Below are positions 24,695 through 32,930 of a stretch of DNA of 64,000 nucleotides, piece after piece. A model generated the notes under the pieces. It saw only the letters and a program-made list of their open reading frames with translations. It made no database searches and was not told the origin of the DNA. How positions within the stretch are numbered: position 1 is the first letter of the stretch; each line of letters starts with the position of its first letter. The translations under genes and the position numbers were made by a program. Source of the stretch: Thermoflexus sp. (GTDB lineage Bacteria; Chloroflexota; Anaerolineae; Aggregatilineales; Aggregatilineaceae); the NCBI GenBank assembly GCA_020724465.1, contig DYGX01000001.1:1-64000 (forward strand), in the 5' to 3' direction.

Positions 24695-25978
24695 TCATCC
24701 TGAAGCGCGCTCGCTTGCGCCCAGACCGTCGCCGCTGCCGTGTGCCAGGAACAGGCGCGGCTGCGCTCTGAAGAGGCCGGTCCAGGCCGCCGTCCACCGG
24801 CTGGTGTCCAGGACCAGCAGCGCGAGCGCCGGGGGATGGGGTAAGTGCGCCTGGATCGGCCAATACGCATCGGCAACACCGTCGCGAAACCGGACGATCA
24901 CCGGCTGCCAGCCCACGGGAGTCCACCGGCTGGTCACGGCGAGCGCCGTATCCTGCTGACCCGCTGTGAACGCCAGGCCGTGAAGGTCGGCCGCGCCGTG
25001 GTTGCCGCGCAAAGCAAGCCACGAGCCGTGTGGTGCGTTCTGTGTGTCCCCCGGATCCCACTCCGGAATCTGGATGACGCTGGCTTGCGGCGCGCTGTCT
25101 TCGCGAGCCTCAAGGTTGAGTGCCAGCACGTGCGCGGTCTCGCGATCCGGGTTGGCGCTGCCGGCGGTTGTCCAGGCGACATACGCGGTCGTCGCGTCGA
25201 AGCCGAGCGCCAGCGAGCCACGCAGAGCCGTTGCCGGGACGCCGAGGGGCGTGCGAGCCACCAGTGACGGCGAGGTGCCGTCGCCCTGGCGCATCATCAC
25301 TTCCACCACCGGCGCGCCGGTTGGGGCTGCCGTCACGGCTGCAATCCACAGACGGCCCCGTCGATCTGCGGCGGCGGCGAACTGGCTGACTCCGGTGCGC
25401 AGCGCCGCCGGAGTGGGAAACGGCCGGCCTGCGGCGTCGATCGGCGCGGCCAGGAGTTCCCCGCTAAACGCGTCAATCCACAGGATCTCGGTGCCACCAT
25501 CCGGCCCTGGAACGAGCGCAAAGGAGTCCGGCCGCGCCGCGCCGATGTCGATCGGCCCGCGCAGGAGTTTGTGCTGGCTGTCGACCAGTGCAGTGCGCAG
25601 CCGGCCACCCGCTTCGAGCCAGGCGAGGTGAAGTTGAGCGGCGGCGCCCGGGGCGGCCCGCCATTGCAGAGGAGCGATGTTGGTCAGGAGCGTGCGCGCG
25701 CTGCCACTGGCGTCGTCTTCCAGCGAGGTGTAGGCGAGCGCGCCGCGCTCTGAGCCAGGCTGCCACACCAATCCTGCCTCGCCGCTGCCCCATCGGACCA
25801 GGGCGGGAGCCGCCAGCGACGCGGCAGGTCCCGCATCGTGCACACCACCCGAGTGATCTGCGTCCCTCGCGCGCAAGGCGGCTAGCCAGACGGCGCCGGC
25901 TGCGACCAGGGCGATAAGAGCGATCAACCAGATGCTGAAGCGCGCTCGCTGCACGAGAGCATCCTCTGTTGTGGACAT
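24695..25978 (-). CDS. Signal-anchored exported protein, possibly beta-propeller
   Basis: A 427-residue protein of unknown function. The N-terminus has a membrane anchor at about 15-36 (FSIWLIALIALVAAGAVWLA). The rest is beta-rich with repeated blocks of the type LVWQPGSERGALAYT, LHLAWLEAGGRLRTALVD, ILWIDAFSGELLAAPIDAAG and LWIAAVTAAPT, suggesting a propeller-like fold outside the membrane. ATG 25978 is preferred over the upstream ATG 25993. The C-terminus ends abruptly in low-complexity sequence; a frameshift near 24700-24760 would join it to a hydrophobic tail. Confidence 0.65.
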   Translation of the reverse strand: MSTTEDALVQRARFSIWLIALIALVAAGAVWLAALRARDADHSGGVHDAGPAASLAAPALVRWGSGEAGLVWQPGSERGALAYTSLEDDASGSARTLLTNIAPLQWRAAPGAAAQLHLAWLEAGGRLRTALVDSQHKLLRGPIDIGAARPDSFALVPGPDGGTEILWIDAFSGELLAAPIDAAGRPFPTPAALRTGVSQFAAAADRRGRLWIAAVTAAPTGAPVVEVMMRQGDGTSPSLVARTPLGVPATALRGSLALGFDATTAYVAWTTAGSANPDRETAHVLALNLEAREDSAPQASVIQIPEWDPGDTQNAPHGSWLALRGNHGAADLHGLAFTAGQQDTALAVTSRWTPVGWQPVIVRFRDGVADAYWPIQAHLPHPPALALLVLDTSRWTAAWTGLFRAQPRLFLAHGSGDGLGASERASG

Positions 25979-26010
25979 CACCGCTCGCGCCACTCGTTGG
26001 CCGGGTGCAG

Positions 26011-26022
26011 TGCTGCTATAAT
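26011..26022 (+). promoter_or_regulatory. Extended -10 element ahead of the FHA gene
   Basis: A consensus TATAAT (26017-26022) is preceded by TG at 26014-26015. No good -35 lies 16-18 bases upstream, as is usual for extended -10 promoters. It is 44 bases before the FHA start. Confidence 0.5.
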
Positions 26023-26065
26023 CCGGTGAAATTGATCAGCGCCGCTATTCGGAAAGAGACTCGCC

Positions 26066-26548
26066 ATGGCCGCTAACAAGCTGACCCGTGCCGCCCGGCC
26101 TGAAACCCACTTTCTGCGCGCGGGTCGCCCAGCCCAGCAGCCGCCGTCCGGCTCCGAGCGGGCGAACCAGACGGCACCGTTGCCGGCGCCGTGGCGGGTA
26201 TTATTCCAGATCGGCGGGCAGAATCAAACCACAGTCGGGCTGGAAGTCAAAGACCAACTGCTTCTCGGCCGCACCGATCCGCTGACCGACACCCGGCCCG
26301 ATCTCGATCTGACTCCCTATGGCGGCCAGCCGGCAGGTGTTTCGCGCCGGCATGTGCTCATCGTTCGCGACGAGCAGAACCAGGCGCTGTATGTCGAAGA
26401 CCTCAACAGCACGAACGGGACGCGGATCAACGGCTTCTGGCTTGATCCGGGGCGCCGCTACCGGCTGCGCGACGGCGATCAGCTTGAGCTGGGCGACCTG
26501 TTGATTGTGCTGCGTTTCGTGCGCTCGCCGTATCCCGCCGCCCACTGA
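26066..26548 (+). CDS. FHA-domain protein
   Basis: A 160-residue cytoplasmic protein with a disordered N-terminal ~45 residues and a forkhead-associated domain at about 65-150, a phosphothreonine-peptide-binding fold. Conserved FHA elements are visible: LLLGRTDP, VSRRHVLIV and DLNSTNGTRINGFWL, then GDQLELGDLLIVLRF. It probably reads Ser/Thr phosphorylation in signalling, but no kinase gene is nearby. It converges with the next minus-strand gene across a 12-base gap. Confidence 0.88.
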   Translation: MAANKLTRAARPETHFLRAGRPAQQPPSGSERANQTAPLPAPWRVLFQIGGQNQTTVGLEVKDQLLLGRTDPLTDTRPDLDLTPYGGQPAGVSRRHVLIVRDEQNQALYVEDLNSTNGTRINGFWLDPGRRYRLRDGDQLELGDLLIVLRFVRSPYPAAH

Positions 26549-26560
26549 AGACCACACTGC

Positions 26561-27406
26561 TTACAGCTCCAGGCGCATCTCGATCTGACGGAAGTTGACC
26601 GTGTAGCCGAGCGCTTCGAAGGCCGGCAGCACCGGGTCATTATCGGCTACGTTGTAAGAGCTGGCGTGAGCGCCCGGATAGGTGCGGTGCAGCGCGGCCA
26701 GCAGGCACGCGGCGGAGCGCGCTGCATCTTTGCCCGGCGCGGCGGCCAGGTCGATCAACCGCAGCGCACTGGAGTCGGCGTAGCCGAGTGCGTAGCTTTG
26801 TAGGCCGTCTTCGCCGTTCAGCGTCCATGAGTGCAGACTGGTCGCCATCGCCCGCAACGAGCTTCTGGCGCGCTGCCAGCAGTTGGGCACGGGATGGAAC
26901 GCATCGTACTGGTCGAGCACGGACATGGCGTCCATTTCCCCGAGCGGGCACTGCGGCAGAATATCCGGCACGCGATCCGGCGTGCGCTCCAGGACGAGCA
27001 GGAAGCGGCGGTTCTCGAACCCCAACGCCCGATACAGCGCCTGCGCGCCCCGGTTCGCCTCGATGACTTCGAGGTCCAGGCGGCGCAGCGCGCGCGCCCG
27101 CGCCTGCCCGATAAGATGCTCCATCATTGCCCGGCCGATGCCCTGACGCCTGCGACCAGGGATGACACCCATGCCCCCAATCCAGCCATCTTGCCCACGA
27201 ATGCCGAGCAGGCCGGTACCGACGATGCGCCCTGCATCGACGGCAGCAACCGACGCATCCGGATCAATATCATCACGCTCGAACAGGGCGCGAAAGGCGG
27301 GGACGCTCATTGAAATTGCCACGTAATAATCGGAATAGGCCAGGTTAAATGCTTGCGTGAATTCCGCGAAATCGACCGCGGAGATCGGGAGTAATTCGAC
27401 GGTCAT
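26561..27406 (-). CDS. GNAT-family N-acetyltransferase
   Basis: A 281-residue protein with a full GNAT domain in its first ~150 residues: GGMGVIPGRRRQGIGRAMME is motif A, followed by EVIEANRGAQALYRALGFE. The C-terminal ~130 residues look like a second, degenerate acetyltransferase half. Substrate unknown. ATG 27406 is chosen because AGGGGG lies 7 bases upstream on the minus strand, over the frame start at 27427. It is divergent from the PspC operon. Confidence 0.82.
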   Translation of the reverse strand: MTVELLPISAVDFAEFTQAFNLAYSDYYVAISMSVPAFRALFERDDIDPDASVAAVDAGRIVGTGLLGIRGQDGWIGGMGVIPGRRRQGIGRAMMEHLIGQARARALRRLDLEVIEANRGAQALYRALGFENRRFLLVLERTPDRVPDILPQCPLGEMDAMSVLDQYDAFHPVPNCWQRARSSLRAMATSLHSWTLNGEDGLQSYALGYADSSALRLIDLAAAPGKDAARSAACLLAALHRTYPGAHASSYNVADNDPVLPAFEALGYTVNFRQIEMRLEL

Positions 27407-27484
27407 GCAAAGCCCCCTGAGCATCATGTGTCAAACCCGCATTTTCGCATGGGTGCGGCTGCCGTGCAATGGGGCGGGGAGTAG

Positions 27485-27512
27485 TTGCATCCACGCCCAG
27501 AACGGGTATAGT
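27485..27512 (+). promoter_or_regulatory. Promoter of the PspC/LiaF-like operon
   Basis: TTGCAT (27485-27490), 16 bases, then TATAGT (27507-27512), 40 bases before the pspC-like start. Confidence 0.5.
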
Positions 27513-27552
27513 GTCGTATGAGTCGGCTGCTTGCAAGAAGGACGGGACAGGC

Positions 27553-27960
27553 ATGAGGGCACAGCGGCTGTCGCGAAGCCTGACAGATCGCGTCGTGGGT
27601 GGCGTGTGCGGGGGCTTCGCGCAACTAATCGGTATCAATGCCTGGTGGGTGCGCGTGATCTTTGCGGTGCTGGGCGTCTTCACCGCCGGGACCGGCCTGC
27701 TTCTGTACCTGGCGCTGTGGCTGATCCTGCCACCGCAGCGTCTGGCCTCGCTGTCCACCGGCCACGATCACGTCTATGCCCGCTCGCTCAGCATGGAAAC
27801 GGTCGTCGTGATCGGCCTGGCCGTGATCGGCATGGGGCTGATTGTGCTTGCACGCAACCTGGGGCTGTTGCAGGTTGGCAGCGGTGATGTGTTTGCGCCG
27901 CTGGTCGTGATTGTGTTCGGGCTGGTGTTTCTCGTGAAGCAGGTACGGAGGACGGCATGA
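27553..27960 (+). CDS. PspC-domain membrane protein
   Basis: A 135-residue protein. Residues ~4-60 form a PspC domain (LSRSLTDRVVGGVCGGFAQL, with the membrane helix VIFAVLGVFTAGTGLLLYLALWLILPP), the family that senses or signals envelope stress. Two more hydrophobic segments follow at about 78-98 and 112-128. ATG 27553 begins the conserved PspC motif; the longer frame from 27469 overlaps the promoter. It ends with an ATGA overlap with the next gene. Confidence 0.85.
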   Translation: MRAQRLSRSLTDRVVGGVCGGFAQLIGINAWWVRVIFAVLGVFTAGTGLLLYLALWLILPPQRLASLSTGHDHVYARSLSMETVVVIGLAVIGMGLIVLARNLGLLQVGSGDVFAPLVVIVFGLVFLVKQVRRTA

Positions 27961-28898
27961 CGATTGCCCGGCGCAACCTCTTGTGGCCCCTGCTCATCGC
28001 GGCGCTGGGCGTCGCCTGGCTCCTGATCGCAGTGGACGCCATTCCCGACGCGGTCGGCGACCTGCTGGTGCGTGCCTGGCCGGCGCTGTTGATCCTGATC
28101 GGCCTGGACGCGCTGCTCGGACGGCGCCGGGTGGTGCTGGGCGGGCGCAGCGTGTCGCTCAGCGGGGTGAGCTTCGCCGTGGTTTTGGCGCTGGTTGGCG
28201 CCGTGATCTGGCTGGCCTATCAGAAGCAGGCCGATACGCTGCGCACCGATCAGACGCAGAGCTTCAGCCAGCCGCTGCCGGACGATATCGGCCAGGTTGA
28301 GGTGATCGCGGCGCTCCAGCGCACGGCGGTCTCGGTTGGCCCTGGCGATCCGGCGGCGCGCACGCTTGCCGCGGACCACACCGGCAGCCGCGACAGCGTC
28401 GTGAGCATGACCTGGGAGACGAGCGCGGGGACCGGAACGCTTACCATTACGGAGTCTGCGGGAGACGCCATCCCGCGCCTGGAAAGCTACGGCCGCGCCG
28501 CGCTGGACGTGAGGCTGCCGCAGGACGCGTCCATCAGCCTTCTCCGCTTTGCCTCTACGGCGGGTGGCGGCACGCTGGATCTCGAAACGCTGCGCGTGGA
28601 GCGCGTTGAGGCGAATCTGGCGGGCGGATCGCTGGTTCTCACGTTGCCCTCGGAAGGGGCGCTCAGCGGGCGGTTGCAGGTTGCGGGCGGGGATATCGAA
28701 CTGCGCGTCCCGCCCGGGGTGGCGCTGACGGTCAGCCTGGCAGAAGATAGCGGAGAGCCGGTCTACGTCTACGACGAATTCAAGTACGACCTGCTGCGAG
28801 ACGGTACGCTCAAACAAGAGAACACAGAGGAATTCCAGGCGGGCCTCACCATCTGGCTGCGCAGCGGGGCAACGCTGCGCGTGACCGATTTGCCATGA
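27957..28898 (+). CDS. LiaI/LiaF-like membrane protein with C-terminal adhesin-like beta domain
   Basis: A 313-residue protein with two or three N-terminal helices (about 8-26, 38-55, 68-87) resembling LiaF/LiaI-type transmembrane modules. A beta-rich domain of about 200 residues follows, with repeated patterns such as GGGTLDLETLRVERVEANLA and GGSLVLTLPSEGALSGRL, like the DUF4097/toast-rack putative adhesins often found with PspC. It probably acts in envelope-stress response; the partner is the upstream PspC protein, with which it overlaps by four bases. No two-component genes are adjacent. Confidence 0.75.
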   Translation: MTIARRNLLWPLLIAALGVAWLLIAVDAIPDAVGDLLVRAWPALLILIGLDALLGRRRVVLGGRSVSLSGVSFAVVLALVGAVIWLAYQKQADTLRTDQTQSFSQPLPDDIGQVEVIAALQRTAVSVGPGDPAARTLAADHTGSRDSVVSMTWETSAGTGTLTITESAGDAIPRLESYGRAALDVRLPQDASISLLRFASTAGGGTLDLETLRVERVEANLAGGSLVLTLPSEGALSGRLQVAGGDIELRVPPGVALTVSLAEDSGEPVYVYDEFKYDLLRDGTLKQENTEEFQAGLTIWLRSGATLRVTDLP

Positions 28899-29815
28899 GC
28901 CATCCTGCGCTCGACGGCTGGGCGGTCGAACTGGCGCCCTATCCGCTCTTCGCGGTCGATCTGGTTGCCGCCGGAGACTCTGTGATCGCTGCCTGGATCA
29001 CGGAGCGTGATGCTGTGGTGTTCAATGCCAACGGGGTCTATCTCGGCCCCGTTTCGGTTCCCCCCTTCGCCGGGCAGCCCGGCGGGGCAGGCTGGACCGG
29101 GCTGCTTGAGGGGCTGCAAGTGCTGGCAGGCGTTTATTTGCCGGTGGCGACACTGCCGAACGGTACACTGCGCGTCTCGGCGGATGGGCGCTTGCAGGTA
29201 TGGCACGGGGCGGATGACCGGCTTGTGCTGGTGGACGACGCCGCAATCGAACTCGAGCGCGAAGGGAGCGCGCCGCTGGTGGCCGTTGGTCTAGATCGAG
29301 AACTGGGGACGCTGGTGGCGCTTGACCGGTCAGCGCATGTGCATGTGTACCAGCAGTCGGTCTATGTGGGCGCGTTCCTGCTGGCGCTTGAGCTTGGGGC
29401 GCACGTGCAGCTTCTGGTGCCGGACGGGGCGAGCCATTTCTTCCTGGTCGAGCCGCTGGGTGTCCATGTCGTCGGCCTGAATGGAGACGTGCTGGCATCC
29501 TCAACGGGTCTGCCGGCTGCTGCTGCGGCAGCCTGCGATCCATCGGGACGTGTCTTGGTGACGGCCGGGCGCGACCGCCCCTGGCTGCGCGTGTATGACG
29601 ATCGTCTCAACGAGCTGGGCGGCGGCGATATGGCGCAGTTGGTTGCGGGGTTGCGCGTAGCGAGCGGCCGTCTGCCGTCTGCCCTTGCTGACACACCTGC
29701 ACATGCCGTCGCCCTGGCCGCGGATGGGTCGCTGGCGCTGGCGGTGGCAGGCTGGTTGTGCCTGACCTGGCTGGATGTTTTGGACGCCTGGCCGCGCCCG
29801 CGGCGGTTGCTGTAA
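28895..29815 (+). CDS. Hypothetical protein, possible WD/propeller-like repeats
   Basis: A 306-residue soluble protein with no signal peptide. Its beta-rich repeats, such as LVAVGLDRELGTLVALDRSA, VHVVGLNGDVLASSTGLP and VLVTAGRDRPWLRVYDDRL, are compatible with a beta-propeller. It overlaps the LiaF-like gene by four bases (ATGA), so it is the third gene of that operon. Function unknown; position suggests a cytoplasmic partner of the PspC system. Confidence 0.6.
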   Translation: MSHPALDGWAVELAPYPLFAVDLVAAGDSVIAAWITERDAVVFNANGVYLGPVSVPPFAGQPGGAGWTGLLEGLQVLAGVYLPVATLPNGTLRVSADGRLQVWHGADDRLVLVDDAAIELEREGSAPLVAVGLDRELGTLVALDRSAHVHVYQQSVYVGAFLLALELGAHVQLLVPDGASHFFLVEPLGVHVVGLNGDVLASSTGLPAAAAAACDPSGRVLVTAGRDRPWLRVYDDRLNELGGGDMAQLVAGLRVASGRLPSALADTPAHAVALAADGSLALAVAGWLCLTWLDVLDAWPRPRRLL

Positions 29816-29831
29816 ACGTTTGCGGCAGCGG

Positions 29832-29860
29832 TTGACTTTGCTGTCTACATCTCCTATACT
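29832..29860 (+). promoter_or_regulatory. Strong promoter ahead of a terminator-containing leader
   Basis: TTGACT (29832-29837), 17 bases, TATACT (29855-29860). Transcription should start near 29867 and meet the terminator-like hairpin at 29924-29957 before the SWIM gene. Confidence 0.75.
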
Positions 29861-29866
29861 GGCATA

Positions 29867-29957
29867 AACTGAGGTTGCCCGCTTATGAGCCGTTTGCGCC
29901 ACATAGTTGTGTTGGGAACCCGCAAAAGCACGCTGGGGATGATCCAGTGTGCTTTTT
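29867..29957 (+). ncRNA. Candidate small RNA or attenuator leader
   Basis: About 90 bases lie between a strong promoter and an intrinsic-terminator hairpin, with the SWIM gene beyond. The segment contains a 27-codon reading frame (29885-29968, ATG to TGA) that runs through the hairpin and could be a leader peptide. It may be an independent small RNA or a transcription-attenuation leader for the SWIM gene. It does not match the 4.5S, 6S or T-box signatures I know. Existence as a discrete RNA is inferred only from the flanking signals. Confidence 0.45.
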
Positions 29958-29958
29958 T
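29924..29958 (+). terminator. Intrinsic terminator or attenuator in front of the SWIM gene
   Basis: AAAAGCACGCTGG (29924-29936) pairs with CCAGTGTGCTTTT (29944-29956) with one G-T wobble, a 7-base loop and a T run at 29953-29958. Confidence 0.8.
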
Positions 29959-30013
29959 GCTGTTTTGACTCGCTCGTTGTGTTGTGTCAGCCGTTGACCA
30001 GAGGAGGTTCGAC

Positions 30014-30262
30014 ATGGATTATGGGATGATCGGCAAGATCGAGAAGGCGAAGCGCTACGCCGAAGAACGCGACCGCATCAAGTTCACCTCGTTCAGCGTA
30101 ACCATTCAGGGTGAAAACAACGCGCATGTCGTGACGTTTGACGATAATCAGTGGAATTGTGATTGCAGTTTCTTCAAGACGCGCGGCGTTTGCAGCCACT
30201 CGATGGCTCTCGAGCGTGTGCTGGCCGGTATGTTGCCCGAATCTGCACCGGCCAGCGGCTAA
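30014..30262 (+). CDS. Stand-alone SWIM zinc-finger protein
   Basis: An 82-residue protein with the SWIM zinc signature CX(1)CX(8)CXH: Cys49, Cys51, Cys60 and His62. SWIM fingers bind DNA or proteins and are usually part of larger ATPases or MuDR/FAR1-like proteins; a whole protein of this size is minimal. An N-terminal charged helix (about 7-22) precedes a short beta section. ATG 30014 follows GAGGAGG at 30001-30007, an excellent site. The gene sits behind a promoter and terminator-like leader and has its own downstream terminator. Target unknown. Confidence 0.85.
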   Translation: MDYGMIGKIEKAKRYAEERDRIKFTSFSVTIQGENNAHVVTFDDNQWNCDCSFFKTRGVCSHSMALERVLAGMLPESAPASG

Positions 30263-30297
30263 CAGGCTGGCTCGAGCATCCCAGTTCGCTTTCGGCA

Positions 30298-30332
30298 CGA
30301 GCGGGCGAAAAGGAGATCGCCCGCTCGTTGTT
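30298..30332 (+). terminator. Terminator after the SWIM gene
   Basis: A perfect 11-base stem, CGAGCGGGCGA (30298-30308) with TCGCCCGCTCG (30317-30327), an 8-base loop, then TTGTTTG. The T run is imperfect. Confidence 0.7.
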
Positions 30333-30410
30333 TGCAGGAGTAGGGAAAAGCGCGCCTGCGCGTGTAGTGTAAGGTGCGGCGCAGGCGGCCGTGCGCGGCT
30401 CGCGGCTTTC

Positions 30411-30419
30411 TGCTAGAAT
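30411..30419 (+). promoter_or_regulatory. Extended -10 element ahead of the flippase-like gene
   Basis: TG (30411-30412) followed by TAGAAT (30414-30419). The -35 position is weak. It overlaps ATG 30418, arguing that translation starts further downstream at TTG 30454. Confidence 0.4.
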
Positions 30420-30453
30420 GCGCCTGGGTGGGATTGTCGAGGCGAGGTATCGA

Positions 30454-31521
30454 TTGGGCACGCAGCAAACGAGAGGACAGGCCCGGCGCTGGCTGACGCT
30501 GATGGTGGGGCTAATTGTCAGCGCTGTTTTCCTGTATATCGGACTGCGCGGCCTCAAGCTGTCCGAAGTCTGGGCCGACGTGCGCTCGGCGCGTGTCGGC
30601 TGGATTGTGCCTGGGGTCGCGATCTACTTCCTCGCCGTGTGGGGCCGCACATGGCGCTGGCACTATCTGCTACGGACGCTCAAGCCGATCTCGCTGCAGC
30701 GCCTGTTTCCGGTGGTTGTCATCGGCTACATGGGCAACAACGTCTACCCATTTCGCGCGGGCGAGGTCATTCGCGCCTACGTGCTGCGCCGCAACGAAGG
30801 TGTTCAGATCGCGGCCAGCCTGGCGACGATCGTTGTGGAGCGCGTCTTCGACGGTCTGGTGATGTTGCTGTTTGTGTTTGTCGCGCTGCCGTTCGCAGAC
30901 TTCCACCAAACTTGGCTGCGCGACGTCGTGCTCTACGCGACCCTCTTTTTCTGGGGCGCCTTTCTCGCCTTTCTGGCGATGGCGCTGCGCCCGGCACGAA
31001 TGCGGCAAATCTACGTGTGGGCTTTCGAGCGTTTTCTGCCCCGGCGGTTCGGTGCGGGGGGGATCCGGCTGGCCGATCACTTCATGCTCGGCCTGGAGAA
31101 TCTGCGCAGCCCGCGCGATCTGCTGATGATACTGGTGACCTCGGTTTTCATCTGGCTGACGGAAACCACCAAGTACTGGTTTGTGATGCACGCTTTCGAC
31201 TTTGAGGTCAGCTTCTTCGCCCTGATGGTTATGACGGCAGTGGTCAACCTGGCGACCACGCTGCCTTCCTCACCCGGCTATGTGGGAACGTTCGACACGC
31301 CCGGCATCAAGACGCTGACGGCCTACGGCGTTCCGGAGTCGATTGCGGCGTCGTACACGCTGGTGCTGCATGCGGCGCTGTGGTTGCCGATCACACTGCT
31401 GGGATTTGTGTATCTGTACCGCGAGGGGCTGAGCTGGCGCGACTTCCGCCGCGCCCAAGAGGTCACCGCGGTGTCGACCAGCGCGGATCCACCTGTGGCA
31501 GAGCAGGAGGTGATCGCTTGA
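30454..31521 (+). CDS. Lysylphosphatidylglycerol synthase TM-region/flippase-like membrane protein (UPF0104)
   Basis: A 355-residue polytopic protein with about eight membrane helices. The LPG_synthase_TM signature is visible: GRTWRWHYLLRTLKPISLQR, NNVYPFRAGEVIRAYVLRR, ATIVVERVFDGLVMLLFVFV, and PSSPGYVGTFDTP near the C-terminus. Members flip or transfer lipids and lipid-linked sugars. TTG 30454 is preferred: GGCGAGG (30441-30447) lies 6 bases upstream, while the longer frame from 30391 overlaps the -10 element. It overlaps the FAD oxidoreductase gene by four bases. Confidence 0.85.
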   Translation: MGTQQTRGQARRWLTLMVGLIVSAVFLYIGLRGLKLSEVWADVRSARVGWIVPGVAIYFLAVWGRTWRWHYLLRTLKPISLQRLFPVVVIGYMGNNVYPFRAGEVIRAYVLRRNEGVQIAASLATIVVERVFDGLVMLLFVFVALPFADFHQTWLRDVVLYATLFFWGAFLAFLAMALRPARMRQIYVWAFERFLPRRFGAGGIRLADHFMLGLENLRSPRDLLMILVTSVFIWLTETTKYWFVMHAFDFEVSFFALMVMTAVVNLATTLPSSPGYVGTFDTPGIKTLTAYGVPESIAASYTLVLHAALWLPITLLGFVYLYREGLSWRDFRRAQEVTAVSTSADPPVAEQEVIA

Positions 31522-32846
31522 CCGGACGACGCGTGGCCGTGATCGGGGCCGGAGCCGCGGGCCTGGCGGCCGCATATGACCTGACGCAGGCGGGGTATAC
31601 GGTCGATATCTTTGAGGCCGGCGCCGAGGTCGGCGGGCTGGCGGCGGGGTTTCGCGACGAAGGGTGGGACTGGACGCTTGAGAAGTTCTATCACCACTGG
31701 TTCGCGAACGACGATGCGGTATTCGGCCTGATTAAGGAACTGGGCGCCTGGGACAAAGTGCTTCTGCCACGCCCGATCACGTCCCTGTGGCTCAACGGGC
31801 GCATCTTCCAGATGGACCACCCCAACATCGTCGTTGCGAACCTGCGCCTGCCGATCTCGTGGCCGGCGAAGATCCGCTATGGGCTGGCGGGGTTGTACCT
31901 GAAGCTGACCAGGCGCTGGCAGCCGATGGAGCGCGTCACCGCGGACGCGTGGCTGCGGCGGTGGATGGGCGCTGAAGCATATCAAACGCTCTGGCGGTCG
32001 CTGCTGATTGGCAAGTTCGGCGCCTATTATGATAAAGTGAACATGGCGTGGTTTTGGGCACGGGTATATAAACGCACGCCGCGCCTGGGGACCTTTGAGG
32101 GCGGTTTTCAAGCTTTTCTCAACCTGCTGGCGGAACGTGTTCGCCAGCAAGGGGGTGCGATCCATCTCAAGGCTCCGGTGTCGGGCGTCCGCCCACTGGA
32201 AGGCGGCGGCTTTGCCGTGGCGATCGGGGATGAGACGCGCGAGTTCGATGCTGTCATCTGCACATCCGCGCCGCAGATTCTGCGCCGGCTGGCACCCGAT
32301 TTGCCGGAACCGTATGCGGCCAAGCTGGATAATCTGAAGCATATGGGCGCGGTGGTTGTGATTCTGGCGCTGAAGCATCAGCTTCTGACGGACGGCACTT
32401 ACTGGCTGAGCCTGCCAGCGGATCAGCCCGATAAGACACGGGCCGAGTTCCCATTTCTGGCGCTGGTGGAGCATACCAACTACATGGATCGGGCGCATTA
32501 TGGCGGCGATCACCTGGTATACTGCGGCGATTATGCCCCTCCCGATCACGAGTACTTCGATCTCAGCGACGAGGAGCTAATCGCTCGCTTTACCAGCGTT
32601 CTCCAGACGTTCAACCCGGAGTTTTCACCGGAATGGATCCGCAAGACGTGGGTGTTCCGCACGCGGTACGCGCAGCCCGTGCCGTTTGTGAACCAGTCGC
32701 AAGCGCTGCCGGACATGCGCACGCCGCTGCGCGGGCTGTACCTGGCGAGCATGAGCCAGGTTTATCCCTGGGATCGCGGGACGAATTACGCCGTTGAAAT
32801 GGGGCGGCACGTGGCCGCGCTGTTGCGCGAGGATTTTCCACAATAG
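31518..32846 (+). CDS. FAD-dependent oxidoreductase (protoporphyrinogen oxidase/amine oxidase-like)
   Basis: A 442-residue flavoprotein. The dinucleotide-binding motif VIGAGAAGLAAAYDL is at residues 9-22 with acidic Glu33 (FEAG), followed by EVGGLAAGF. The C-terminal FAD motif is LRGLYLASMSQVYPWDRGTN (about 406-425). Similar proteins occur in cell-surface polysaccharide and lipid clusters as UDP-galactopyranose-mutase-like or polyprenyl-modifying enzymes; the exact substrate is unknown. It starts at TTG 31518, with AGGAGG at 31505-31510, and is coupled to the preceding gene (TTGA overlap). Confidence 0.85.
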   Translation: MTGRRVAVIGAGAAGLAAAYDLTQAGYTVDIFEAGAEVGGLAAGFRDEGWDWTLEKFYHHWFANDDAVFGLIKELGAWDKVLLPRPITSLWLNGRIFQMDHPNIVVANLRLPISWPAKIRYGLAGLYLKLTRRWQPMERVTADAWLRRWMGAEAYQTLWRSLLIGKFGAYYDKVNMAWFWARVYKRTPRLGTFEGGFQAFLNLLAERVRQQGGAIHLKAPVSGVRPLEGGGFAVAIGDETREFDAVICTSAPQILRRLAPDLPEPYAAKLDNLKHMGAVVVILALKHQLLTDGTYWLSLPADQPDKTRAEFPFLALVEHTNYMDRAHYGGDHLVYCGDYAPPDHEYFDLSDEELIARFTSVLQTFNPEFSPEWIRKTWVFRTRYAQPVPFVNQSQALPDMRTPLRGLYLASMSQVYPWDRGTNYAVEMGRHVAALLREDFPQ

Positions 32847-32930
32847 CGGCAGTTGTCAATGAGCACGCCCAAACAAGTCACATCTGTTCTGTGAGCTGCA
32901 TACGAGTCAAGCAAGGGGTAGAAAGCGCAC

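Noticed and set aside
23015-24703. A 562-codon plus-strand reading frame
   Set aside because: It is antisense to the solute-binding protein gene, which has a signal peptide and clear family motifs; the plus frame is Arg-rich and shows no domain. It is a high-GC shadow.
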